64,000 nt of DNA from an uncultured Caryophanales bacterium (GTDB taxonomy: Bacteria; Bacillota_I; Bacilli_A; RF39; UBA660). Location: positions 7,940 to 71,939 of the forward strand of contig CAJLIR010000008.1 of NCBI GenBank assembly GCA_905206805.1, given 5' to 3'. The notes beneath the pieces are model-generated. The model did no database searches. It worked only from the letters and a program-made list of their open reading frames with translations, and was not told the DNA's origin. Positions 42,353 through 49,685 of this stretch are shown here, in pieces; positions within the stretch are counted from its first letter, which is position 1; every line of letters begins with the position of its first letter. A program made the translations under genes and the position numbers.

Positions 42353-44128
42353 ATGAATTTTGAAGTAGAAAATGGTCCATTTTTAAAATCAAAAAATAAA
42401 ACATCTAAAATGATGTTACATCTTTTTATTGCTCTTTTACCAATTATTATTTTTTCATTTTATAAAAATGGTATTATACCTTATCAAAAAGGGCTAACGG
42501 ATATTAAAGGATTATTACTACCATTAATGGTCATTATATTACCAACTCTTACATCATTTTTAACAGAAATTTTATATGCAACTATTTTCTTAAAAAATGA
42601 TGGCCTAGATTATGTAAAAAATTCTTTTAGTATTTTTCCAGGATTATTTTTTGGACTTATTATGCCACTTAATACACCATTTTCAATGCTAATTTTAGGA
42701 GCTTTTATCGCAACATTTATAGGAAAAATTATATTTGGTGGTTTTGGAAATAACATATTTAATCCAGCTTTAATTGGAAGACTATTTATTATAACTGCTT
42801 ATTCTGCAACTTTAGGTGGATATATTTATCATAATGCTTATGAACTTGATACAATCGCGTCATCTACACCCCTTAGTAATGCTGGTGTAATCTCTGGAAT
42901 TGGTAGTTATCAAACACTTGTAAAACCTTATGGAAATTTAATGAATTTTTTCATTGGTACAATTCCAGGAGCAGTAGGTGAAACTAGTGCTTTATTATGT
43001 CTTGTTGCATTTTTATATTTAACTATCACTAAAACAATAAAATGGCGTATTCCGGTATTTTATATTTCAACTGTATTTATAATGAGTTTTATTATTGGAG
43101 CTTTTAACGATTTAGAAAGAACATATTCATTATTTCAAATTTTAAGTGGTGGTCTTATGTTTGGAGCTGTTTTTATGGCTACTGATCCCGTTACTAGTCC
43201 AACAACTTTTATAGGACAAGTGTTATATGGAATATCACTTGGTATTTTAACTGTTGTATTTAGAAATCTAACTTCTTATCCAGAAGGTGTATTAACTAGT
43301 ATTTTAACTATGAATATGTTAGTATTTATTATTGATTCAATAGGAGTAAAATCAAGATTTAATAAAAAATATGCAGTACCATTTTTTGTCATTTTGATAA
43401 CTTTAAGTTTAACTCTTAGCTGTTATATAGGTTTACGCTATAAAAATGTTTCAACAGATGTTGATAATGATTTTCAAATTTATTCTAAAACAATTGATGG
43501 TGATACTGTAACTTATATGGCTGGTGAAAAGGGATATAGTAGTATTTTAAAAGCTAAAATCATTATTAAAAATAGTAAAGTTACAGATATGGTAGTGCTT
43601 GAACAAAATGATTCATATTATAGTAAAGTTGAGAATGAAAATTATATTAATTCATTAATTAAAAATCAGGAAAGTTTAGATAATTTGGATACAATTGCGG
43701 GCTGTACATTTACATCTAATGGATTAAAGAAAATGCTTATAAATACTTTAAATGATTATAAAAATAATAAAAATGGAGAAATAAAAGGAAATGTTGAAAT
43801 TGAGTCTGACTTTGAAGTATTAGATAAAAGTATAGATGGAAATATATATACATATATAGTAAGTAAAAAAAGTTTTAATGGAAAAATGAAATTGGAAATT
43901 AGCATTGTTGATAGTTATATTACAAATGTTATAGTATTAGAACAAAATGATTCTTATTACAATAAAATCTTGGAAAATGATTATGTTAATTATTTAATAA
44001 ATAATCAGAAAAATTTAGATAATGTTGATACAGTTGCAGGTGCAACAATATCATCAAATTCATTTAAAAAGGCAATCGAAGAAACTCTAAAACAATATAA
44101 GGAGGATATAAATGTTAAAGAAAATTAA
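42353..44128 (+). CDS. rnfD: RnfD fused to two FMN-binding (RnfG-type) domains
   Basis: A 591-residue fusion. Residues 1-365 are RnfD: about ten membrane helices with GGFGNNIFNPALIGR and the covalent-flavin motif ASSTPLS (T172). Residues ~375-585 are two tandem FMN-binding domains that resemble each other (VLEQNDSYY in both, then IAGCTFTSN with T452 and VAGATISSN with T565). These correspond to the periplasmic flavin domain of RnfG, normally a separate single-domain protein. A stub of rnfG follows in another frame. The fusion could carry three covalent flavins; an ApbE flavin transferase would be needed and is not in the window. Confidence 0.9.
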   Translation: MNFEVENGPFLKSKNKTSKMMLHLFIALLPIIIFSFYKNGIIPYQKGLTDIKGLLLPLMVIILPTLTSFLTEILYATIFLKNDGLDYVKNSFSIFPGLFFGLIMPLNTPFSMLILGAFIATFIGKIIFGGFGNNIFNPALIGRLFIITAYSATLGGYIYHNAYELDTIASSTPLSNAGVISGIGSYQTLVKPYGNLMNFFIGTIPGAVGETSALLCLVAFLYLTITKTIKWRIPVFYISTVFIMSFIIGAFNDLERTYSLFQILSGGLMFGAVFMATDPVTSPTTFIGQVLYGISLGILTVVFRNLTSYPEGVLTSILTMNMLVFIIDSIGVKSRFNKKYAVPFFVILITLSLTLSCYIGLRYKNVSTDVDNDFQIYSKTIDGDTVTYMAGEKGYSSILKAKIIIKNSKVTDMVVLEQNDSYYSKVENENYINSLIKNQESLDNLDTIAGCTFTSNGLKKMLINTLNDYKNNKNGEIKGNVEIESDFEVLDKSIDGNIYTYIVSKKSFNGKMKLEISIVDSYITNVIVLEQNDSYYNKILENDYVNYLINNQKNLDNVDTVAGATISSNSFKKAIEETLKQYKEDINVKEN

Positions 44129-44204
44129 ATCAATCTTAGTTTTAACATTGACTGCCTTAATTTGTTCAACAATAATTTATTTAGTAAATAAGGTGATAAT
44201 GTGA
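44112..44204 (+). CDS. RnfG N-terminal membrane stub (30 residues)
   Basis: A 30-codon ORF starting behind a very strong AAGGAGG, overlapping the rnfDG stop by 17 bases in a different frame. The peptide (MLKKIKSILVLTLTALICST, ending YLVNKVIM) matches the N-terminal anchor of RnfG proteins, including the VNKV after the helix, but stops there. The following gene starts inside its stop codon (overlap ATGTGA). It looks like the remains of rnfG after its flavin domain moved to RnfD. It may still be made as a single-helix subunit. Confidence 0.65.
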   Translation: MLKKIKSILVLTLTALICSTIIYLVNKVIM

Positions 44205-45031
44205 ATAATTCATTTAAAATAGATGATTTTTTAAATATTAGTAATGATATAAATTCATTAAATGATGAATTATTAAGAAATTATATAATAAAAAGGTTAA
44301 TTGAACTTGAAAAAAATTCAAAAATTCAAAATTTAGGGATGAATGATAATAATAAAATTGTGTCTGTATATGAAGGATATATTTCTTCAAAAAGTCCAAT
44401 AAAATCTTCAAAAAGTGCAGAACCATTTTATCTAGATAACATAAATATTTATTATGATTTTATAAAACAATATAAAAATCATATTAATGAAGATGACTTG
44501 TTAAAAATGTTTCAAGACTTACAAAATTATTTTACAGATACATTTGGTCTCACTGGAAGTCAGAAAAAACGCAATGAGGTTTATTGTGAACATTCTATAG
44601 AATTAGAGATGAGAATTACTAGTAATGAGCAATTATCTGTTAGTAAGTTAACTGATAAGGGTGCCGCAATGTGTTTAGAAAGATCAGCTATTTTACAAAA
44701 TATATTAAGTATATTAGGATTAAAAAGTTATTTTATATATGGAACACTTGAAAAAATTAGTTTTGATGAAATTACAAAGGAATTACATTCTTATAATATA
44801 GTTAAAATTACAGAAGATGATTATTTGATTTTTGATATTTCAAATCCTTTGTCATTAGACCATGAAAATAAAAAGTATTATTTTCCAGCAATTAATGTAA
44901 TTAATAAAGGTCAATTTAATGATTTAATAGATAATTGTAATTATGTATTTGATAATAAACAGGTTGAAAATTTATTTGATTGTGAAGCTACTGTTTTAAA
45001 TGAAATAAGAAGAATTTATACTATTGGATAG
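44201..45031 (+). CDS. Transglutaminase-fold protein inside the rnf operon
   Basis: A 276-residue cytosolic protein (no signal). The C-terminal half has a transglutaminase/papain-like triad order: Cys in GAAMCLERSAILQNIL, His in ELHSYNIVKI, Asp in YLIFDISNP, with YFIYGTLE between. The N-terminal half is helical and unrecognised. A GTG start is used after AAGGTGATAAT; it overlaps the stop of the rnfG stub, and rnfE begins 9 bp after its end. It is therefore a true operon member. No Rnf role is known for this fold; a maturation function is speculation. Confidence 0.7.
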   Translation: MNNSFKIDDFLNISNDINSLNDELLRNYIIKRLIELEKNSKIQNLGMNDNNKIVSVYEGYISSKSPIKSSKSAEPFYLDNINIYYDFIKQYKNHINEDDLLKMFQDLQNYFTDTFGLTGSQKKRNEVYCEHSIELEMRITSNEQLSVSKLTDKGAAMCLERSAILQNILSILGLKSYFIYGTLEKISFDEITKELHSYNIVKITEDDYLIFDISNPLSLDHENKKYYFPAINVINKGQFNDLIDNCNYVFDNKQVENLFDCEATVLNEIRRIYTIG

Positions 45032-45040
45032 GAGATACTT

Positions 45041-45679
45041 ATGAAGCAAATTTTTAATACAATAATAAAAGAAAATCCGATTTTTATTTTAATGCTTGGA
45101 CTTTGTCCAGCACTTGCTGTTACTACAAATTTTGAAAATTCATATATAATGGGTATGTGTTTTTTGATAGTTATTGTTATTTCAAATATAATAATTAATT
45201 TAATTAAAAAATTTGTTCCAGAAAATGTAAAGATACCAGTTTATATTTTAATTATTGGCACAGTTGTAACTGTTTTAGAAATCTTATTAAATAAATACTT
45301 ACCAGATTTATTTTCAAGTTTTGGTGTTTATTTATCTTTGATTGTTGTTAATTGTATTGTACTTGGTAGAGCTTTATCAGTAGCATCAAAAAATAAATTT
45401 TTATATACACTTAAAGATAGTATTGGTATTGGATTGGGGTTTACATTTTCACTTATGATTATTGGGGCGATAAGAGAAATAATTGGTACCAATACAATCA
45501 CGATTATGAGTAGCTTAAGTAAAATTACTGGATATAGAGCTGTATATAAAGTATTTTCAGATAGTAGTCTAATTCCAAATCCGATTTTTGTGTCTCCAGC
45601 AGGTGCATTTCTTGTTTTAGGTTTGTTGATGGCTTTATTTAATTGTTTCAAGAGGAGTGATAAAAATGAATCTAATTAG
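45041..45679 (+). CDS. rnfE: Rnf complex subunit RnfE
   Basis: A 212-residue membrane subunit with six helices. Family motifs: ENPIFILMLGLCPALAVTT at 10-28 and LIVVNCIVLGRA with conserved Cys residues in both half-membrane helices, which in Rnf/Nqr hold an intramembrane iron centre together with RnfA. GGAGAT precedes the start. It overlaps rnfA by 14 bp. Confidence 0.95.
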   Translation: MKQIFNTIIKENPIFILMLGLCPALAVTTNFENSYIMGMCFLIVIVISNIIINLIKKFVPENVKIPVYILIIGTVVTVLEILLNKYLPDLFSSFGVYLSLIVVNCIVLGRALSVASKNKFLYTLKDSIGIGLGFTFSLMIIGAIREIIGTNTITIMSSLSKITGYRAVYKVFSDSSLIPNPIFVSPAGAFLVLGLLMALFNCFKRSDKNESN

Positions 45680-46235
45680 TTTATTTATCGTAAGTGTATT
45701 TTCTGGAAACATAGTTCTTACTAAATTTTTAGGAATGTGTTCATTTTTTGGAACTTCTAATAAGAGAAAAAACGCTATTTATATGGGAATATCAGTTACA
45801 ATTGTAACTGTTTTATCAAGTATTATTACATACTTTGTAAATAAATATTTATTAATTCCAACTAATACTACCTATTTAAAAACAATTATCTTTATTTTGA
45901 TAATTTCTGCTTTGGTACAAATAATTCAAATTATTTTAAAAAAATATTTTAATAGAGTATATAAAAATTTAGGTTTATATTTACCGCTTATTACTACTAA
46001 TTGCGCTATTTTAGGAATTGTTCTAATGTGTGCTAGTAGTGGTTACAATTTAATTCAAACTATTGTGTATAGTTTCGGTAGTAGTATAGGTTTTATTTTA
46101 GTTATATACGTTTTTTCAACTATCAGAGAAAGATTAGAACAGTGTGATGTTCCTAAAAATTTTAAAGGGCTTCCTATAGCGCTTATCACAGCATCTATAA
46201 TGGCTTTAGTATTCGCTCGTTATGTAGGTGTTTAA
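45666..46235 (+). CDS. rnfA: Rnf complex subunit RnfA
   Basis: A 189-residue membrane subunit homologous to RnfE in inverted orientation. It shows SGNIVLTKFLGMCSFFGTS near the N terminus and LITTNCAILGIVL in the middle, each with the conserved cysteine of the shared iron site. The start at 45666 follows AGAGGAG; the longer in-frame ATG at 45657 overlaps this site. A gap of 78 bp separates it from rnfB. Confidence 0.95.
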   Translation: MNLISLFIVSVFSGNIVLTKFLGMCSFFGTSNKRKNAIYMGISVTIVTVLSSIITYFVNKYLLIPTNTTYLKTIIFILIISALVQIIQIILKKYFNRVYKNLGLYLPLITTNCAILGIVLMCASSGYNLIQTIVYSFGSSIGFILVIYVFSTIRERLEQCDVPKNFKGLPIALITASIMALVFARYVGV

Positions 46236-46313
46236 TGCTATATATATTGGCTATATGAAAATAATAAACGCAGAAATATTTGTCTAACTATTTAAAATGT
46301 AAGGATGATAGAA

Positions 46314-46592
46314 ATGATTGGTATAATAATTACTACAAGTATTGCTTTAATATTAGGCTTGATTATAGTTTTTATTGATAGTATTACTGATTCGAATAAT
46401 AAGGAGAGTGAATATTTAGAACTATTACCTGGTTACAATTGCGGGGCATGTGGATTTGGTAGTTGTAGTGGTATGGCTCATAAAATGTGTGAAAATATAA
46501 ATAATTATAAGAGATGTAAACCTTTAAAGGGAGAAAAACTTATTAAGATGGAAGAATATATTGAAAAAAATAGTAAATATCAAGATTATTAG
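46314..46592 (+). CDS. rnfB: Short RnfB (membrane anchor plus first Fe-S motif only)
   Basis: A 92-residue protein with one N-terminal membrane helix (about 1-22), a short linker, and the RnfB signature LLPGYNCGACGFGSCSGMA followed by two more cysteines (MCENIN, RCKP): the four-Cys 4Fe-4S site. Typical RnfB proteins are 180-330 residues and add two or more ferredoxin domains after this point; none are present and the reading frame closes with TAG. It may rely on another ferredoxin protein. Start at 46314 follows AAGGA at 8 bp. Confidence 0.85.
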   Translation: MIGIIITTSIALILGLIIVFIDSITDSNNKESEYLELLPGYNCGACGFGSCSGMAHKMCENINNYKRCKPLKGEKLIKMEEYIEKNSKYQDY

Positions 46593-46841
46593 CAACAGAA
46601 ATTTTAACATATAAATAATAAAATTAAGTGATACATATTTAGATGATTTTATGTTAAAAAAAGTTAGATATGAATTAAATAAATGATTTTTACTTAACAA
46701 TAAAAAAATAAAATATTATGAAAGTTCATTTTATCAAAATTTGAACTTTTTTTGTAATTTTTTAATAATTTTAAATTAATATTTAGTAACAACTGACGTT
46801 TAAAATACTTACTTAAAATATTCTTTTTATATATTGACACA
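46593..46841. other. Intergenic interval rnfB-recX
   Basis: AT-rich sequence with a terminator at 46721-46754 and the recX promoter at its end. A short ORF-like stretch at about 46625-46686 lacks a start with a ribosome site. No fragment of the missing RnfB ferredoxin domains (CxxCxxC patterns) was seen. Confidence 0.6.
46721..46754 (+). terminator. Terminator of the rnf operon
   Basis: Stem AAAGTTCA / TGAACTTT followed by T7; located 130 bp after rnfB. Confidence 0.8.
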
Positions 46842-46855
46842 CGAACAAATATTTG
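46842..46855 (+). promoter_or_regulatory. SOS box within the recX promoter
   Basis: CGAACAAATATTTG lies between TTGACA (46834) and TAAAAT (46857), 17-bp spacer. Position relative to -35 and -10 is the same as in the ruvA promoter. Confidence 0.78.
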
Positions 46856-46917
46856 CTAAAATTTAGATGATATTTAATAAGAACATATACCAATATTTTA
46901 TTAGAAAGTTGATGAAA

Positions 46918-47685
46918 ATGGAAATTATAAAAATAAAAAAATTGTCTAGTGGCAAGTATAATTTAGTGTTAGATAATAAAGAAAAGTTTATAACCTATGA
47001 TGAAGTTATTTTAAACAATAATCTTTTATTCAATAAAGAAATAGATTCTGAACTATTAAATAAATTAAATATAGATACAAAATATTATAATATTTATAAT
47101 AAAATTATTAAATTTATTTCTGTAAGAATTCGTAGTGAAAAAGAAATATATGATTATCTTGAAAAGAATAATATTGAAACTAATGAGCAAAATAAGATTA
47201 TTGAAAAACTAAAGAATAATGGTTTAATAAATGATGAAAATTTTGTTAGAGCTTTTATTTCTGATAAATTAAATTTTAGTAATGACGGACCTAATAAAAT
47301 AAGAAATATGTTATTAGAACATAATATATCTAATGAACTAATTGATTCAGAACTATCTAAAATAGATCAATCTATTTATTTAAAAAAAATAAATAAGTTG
47401 ATAAATAAAAAAATTAAAATTAATAAAAAATATTCTGATTATGTATTTAAACAAAAAATAACTGCTGATTTAAAAAATTGTGGATATTATTACGATGATA
47501 TTGTTGCGTGTTTACAAAATATCAATGTAAACAACGATTCTTTGATTGGAGAATATTATCAAAAATTATATAATAAATTGAAAAATAAATATGGTGATTC
47601 TGAATTAGACAAGAAAATTAAAGAAAAATTATATCAAAAGGGTTTTTCTTTATCTGAAATAACTGATTTTTATAATAAAAAATAG
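46918..47685 (+). CDS. recX: Regulatory protein RecX
   Basis: Binds RecA filaments and modulates them. The 255-residue protein has three-helix RecX repeats: FISVRIRSEKEIYDYLEKN, IIEKLKNNGLINDENFVRAF, GPNKIRNMLLEHNIS, and a last repeat KIKEKLYQKGFSLSEI. Because the -10 box is at 46857, the ATG at 46867 would sit at the transcription start; 46918 (or 46912) is chosen. The SOS box ties it to recA, encoded separately at 22322. Confidence 0.92.
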   Translation: MEIIKIKKLSSGKYNLVLDNKEKFITYDEVILNNNLLFNKEIDSELLNKLNIDTKYYNIYNKIIKFISVRIRSEKEIYDYLEKNNIETNEQNKIIEKLKNNGLINDENFVRAFISDKLNFSNDGPNKIRNMLLEHNISNELIDSELSKIDQSIYLKKINKLINKKIKINKKYSDYVFKQKITADLKNCGYYYDDIVACLQNINVNNDSLIGEYYQKLYNKLKNKYGDSELDKKIKEKLYQKGFSLSEITDFYNKK

Positions 47686-47703
47686 GCTAATGCCTATTTT
47701 TTG
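47675..47703. terminator. Bidirectional terminator recX / prsA
   Basis: Perfect stem AAAATAGGC / GCCTATTTT with 4-base loop, A-rich left and T-rich right flanks, between convergent genes. Confidence 0.88.
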
Positions 47704-48671
47704 TCGTAATTTTCAATAGTATTATCATAAACTTTTTTCATATCACTATCAATTATGTTTAAGTTATATTTTTCTCTAATTTTTGCCCAATATTTTGAAC
47801 TTAAATTTGTATCATTTTGTAATGCGTCTTGAGCTAATGTACTCAAAATATCATCTTTTGTATCTTCTAGAGAAGGTCTTTCGTTTTGACTAACTTTTAA
47901 AATGATATGATAACCATAAGAACTTTTTACTGGTTCACTTGTGTATTCACCATCTTTTAAATTATATGCAGCATCCCAAAATTCAGCAACAACACTATTT
48001 TCTCCTGTTTTAGTGAAATCTTTGATTAATCCACCTTCGCTAGCGGAACCTGTATCATTAGAATTTTCTTTTGCTAATGTATCAAAATCTTCCCCTTCAT
48101 TAAGTTTATTGATTAAATCTTTTGCTTTATTTAAAGCTTCATCTTCTTTAGATTTTTTTTCTTCATCACTCATTGTACTTGTTGTTTCTGGCTTGATTAA
48201 AATATGTTTAGCAGTTATTTCTCCAAATATGTTTTCATTATAATAGTTTTCAACTTCTTCATCTGTAATTTGTTCTTCTGCATACTTTTCTACAACTTTA
48301 TCTTTTTTATATTGTAAGATAATTTCATCCAATAATTGGTCTTCTGTTTCATAACCTGCCTGTTTCATAGCTGCCTCAAAATCCATTTGGTATAGTTCAT
48401 ATTGTTGTTTTAAAGTTTCTAATTCATTTTTAGCGTATTCTCTAGCGCTATCATCTGTTTCGATTTCTTTGTTCGCAATATAATTATCAATCATATTTAC
48501 TAAAAGTGTTGTACCATAAGATGCTTTTAAATCATCATATAATTCATCTACAGTAAAACTTTTTCCATCAATTTCTGCAACAACTTCTTCGCCATTTTCT
48601 AGTTTTGGAATTCTTCCACATCCTGTTAATAATAAAATACAGGCCATAATACTTAGTAATTTTTTCTTCAT
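47694..48671 (-). CDS. prsA: PrsA-type foldase lipoprotein (parvulin PPIase)
   Basis: A 325-residue exported lipoprotein that helps secreted proteins fold at the outer face of the membrane. The signal peptide ends in lipobox LLTGC (Cys19). The central parvulin domain starts AKHILIKPET and contains FDTLAKENSND, SEGGLI and SSYGYHIILKV, flanked by helical N and C lobes. A strong GGAG precedes the start. It is monocistronic and divergent from the small spore-type peptide genes. Confidence 0.94.
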   Translation of the reverse strand: MKKKLLSIMACILLLTGCGRIPKLENGEEVVAEIDGKSFTVDELYDDLKASYGTTLLVNMIDNYIANKEIETDDSAREYAKNELETLKQQYELYQMDFEAAMKQAGYETEDQLLDEIILQYKKDKVVEKYAEEQITDEEVENYYNENIFGEITAKHILIKPETTSTMSDEEKKSKEDEALNKAKDLINKLNEGEDFDTLAKENSNDTGSASEGGLIKDFTKTGENSVVAEFWDAAYNLKDGEYTSEPVKSSYGYHIILKVSQNERPSLEDTKDDILSTLAQDALQNDTNLSSKYWAKIREKYNLNIIDSDMKKVYDNTIENYDKK

Positions 48672-48766
48672 AAAAATCTCCTTTCAAGTGTATATCTATT
48701 TGCCAAGCATACAAGTATATGATAACAAAAAAACATAAAAAATACAATAATTAGTCGTAAAGTATC

Positions 48767-48793
48767 ACATAATTTTCAAAATTCCATACAATA
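48767..48793 (+). promoter_or_regulatory. Candidate sigma-K-type promoter of the YjcZ-like gene
   Basis: AC at 48767, 16 bases, then CATACAATA at 48785, matching the Bacillus late mother-cell pattern AC-N16-CATANNNTA. No good sigma-A promoter is seen here. The short motif can arise by chance in AT-rich DNA. Confidence 0.45.
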
Positions 48794-48824
48794 ATGTGAA
48801 AAGACAAAAAAGGAGGAATGAACT

Positions 48825-48908
48825 ATGTGTAATACAGGAGTTTCTGGTGCTGCTATTGTTTTAGTATTATTTATACTTTTAATCATTATACTTGGGGCAT
48901 ATATTTAA
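48825..48908 (+). CDS. YjcZ-type tiny membrane peptide
   Basis: A 27-residue peptide (MCNTGVSGAAIVLVLFILLI, then IILGAYI) behind an ideal AGGAGG. It matches the tiny single-helix family annotated as sporulation protein YjcZ in Bacilli: a short polar head followed by a V/L/F/I-rich helix ending in G-A-aromatic. Function is unknown; several members are mother-cell expressed. A possible sigma-K promoter lies upstream. It is co-transcribed with the 47-residue ORF that follows 22 bp later. Confidence 0.75.
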   Translation: MCNTGVSGAAIVLVLFILLIIILGAYI

Positions 48909-48930
48909 GCCAAAATTGGAGGTGATATAA

Positions 48931-49074
48931 GTGGCTTGTCAAAATTCTGACAAATGTAATTCTAGTTGCAGTAATAAAAACAATTCAACTAACAAAGTTT
49001 CAAGTTACTGGATTATAATCATCTTATATATTTTACTTGCTATTATAATTGGATCTTTTGTTAGTTCATACTAA
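48931..49074 (+). CDS. Small Cys/Asn/Ser-rich single-helix peptide
   Basis: A 47-residue peptide with a GTG start after GGAGGTGATAT. The N-terminal 25 residues are polar with three Cys (ACQNSDKCNSSCSNKNN); the C-terminal 20 form a membrane helix (WIIIILYILLAIIIGSF). It resembles an enlarged YjcZ-type peptide, is in the same operon as one, and is closed by a strong terminator. The cysteines suggest crosslinking or metal binding at the spore surface, but this is inference. Confidence 0.7.
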   Translation: MACQNSDKCNSSCSNKNNSTNKVSSYWIIIILYILLAIIIGSFVSSY

Positions 49075-49095
49075 AGAGGCTAGGCCTCTTTTTTT
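49074..49095 (+). terminator. Terminator after the small peptide genes
   Basis: Perfect 7-bp stem AAGAGGC / GCCTCTT (loop of 3), T7 run, overlapping the stop codon. Confidence 0.9.
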
Positions 49096-49168
49096 CATTA
49101 AATTATATGTTTTAAATTTTATTTAATTCTATTTGTCGTAAAATGCGAGCTTTTTTCTAATTATAGTC

Positions 49169-49234
49169 TTTACAAAAAAATCTTAAAAGAGTAAAATAGT
49201 GGTATATGGTGGATGAATGTGGATAAAAGTGGGT
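49169..49234 (+). promoter_or_regulatory. mraZ promoter with three MraZ-type direct repeats
   Basis: TTTACA 49169 and TAAAAT 49192 (17-bp spacer), then GTGGAT, GTGGAT and GTGGGT starting at 49209, 49219 and 49229, exactly 10 bp apart. MraZ is known to bind GTGG-containing direct repeats with this spacing upstream of its own gene, so this is the likely autoregulatory operator. Confidence 0.75.
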
Positions 49235-49240
49235 GATTAT

Positions 49241-49675
49241 ATGTTGATGGGTGAATATCATCATACAATTGATGAAAAAGGTCGTTTAACGATTCCTTCT
49301 AAAATTCGTTATGAATTAGGTGATGGTTTTGTTTTAACCAGAGGACTTGATAAATGCTTATCAATATATCCTAAAGAGGAATGGGAAAATATAATAAAGA
49401 AATATAAAGAATTACCACAAACAAAAGATGTTAGAAATTTCATGAGAATTTTTTTATCTGGAGCAACCACATTGGAATTTGACAAGCAAGGTAGAATCAA
49501 TATTCCGTCCCCACTTATAGAGTTTGCTGATTTAAAAAAAGATTGTATCATTATTGGTGTTAATGATAGATTGGAAATTTGGAGTTGTGAAAATTGGAAT
49601 AATTTTATCACTACTAATGAGGATAATTTTTCTGATATAGCTGATAGTTTATTTGCTTCGAATTTAAGTATTTAA
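49241..49675 (+). CDS. mraZ: Transcriptional regulator MraZ
   Basis: A 144-residue AbrB-fold regulator of the division and wall cluster. It contains two SpoVT/AbrB-like repeats: GEYHHTIDEKGRLTIPSKIR and ATTLEFDKQGRINIPSPL, the hallmark of MraZ. The ATG at 49241 is chosen because GGGTGATT precedes it; 49247 is possible. The three upstream repeats are its likely binding site. rsmH, ftsL and a PBP follow in the classical order. Confidence 0.95.
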   Translation: MLMGEYHHTIDEKGRLTIPSKIRYELGDGFVLTRGLDKCLSIYPKEEWENIIKKYKELPQTKDVRNFMRIFLSGATTLEFDKQGRINIPSPLIEFADLKKDCIIIGVNDRLEIWSCENWNNFITTNEDNFSDIADSLFASNLSI

Positions 49676-49685
49676 GAGGTGTTTT

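Noticed and set aside
46625..46686. Short open frame ending KKVRYELNK after rnfB, possibly a gene remnant or missing RnfB part
   Set aside because: No ribosome site, no Cys motif, and too short to identify.
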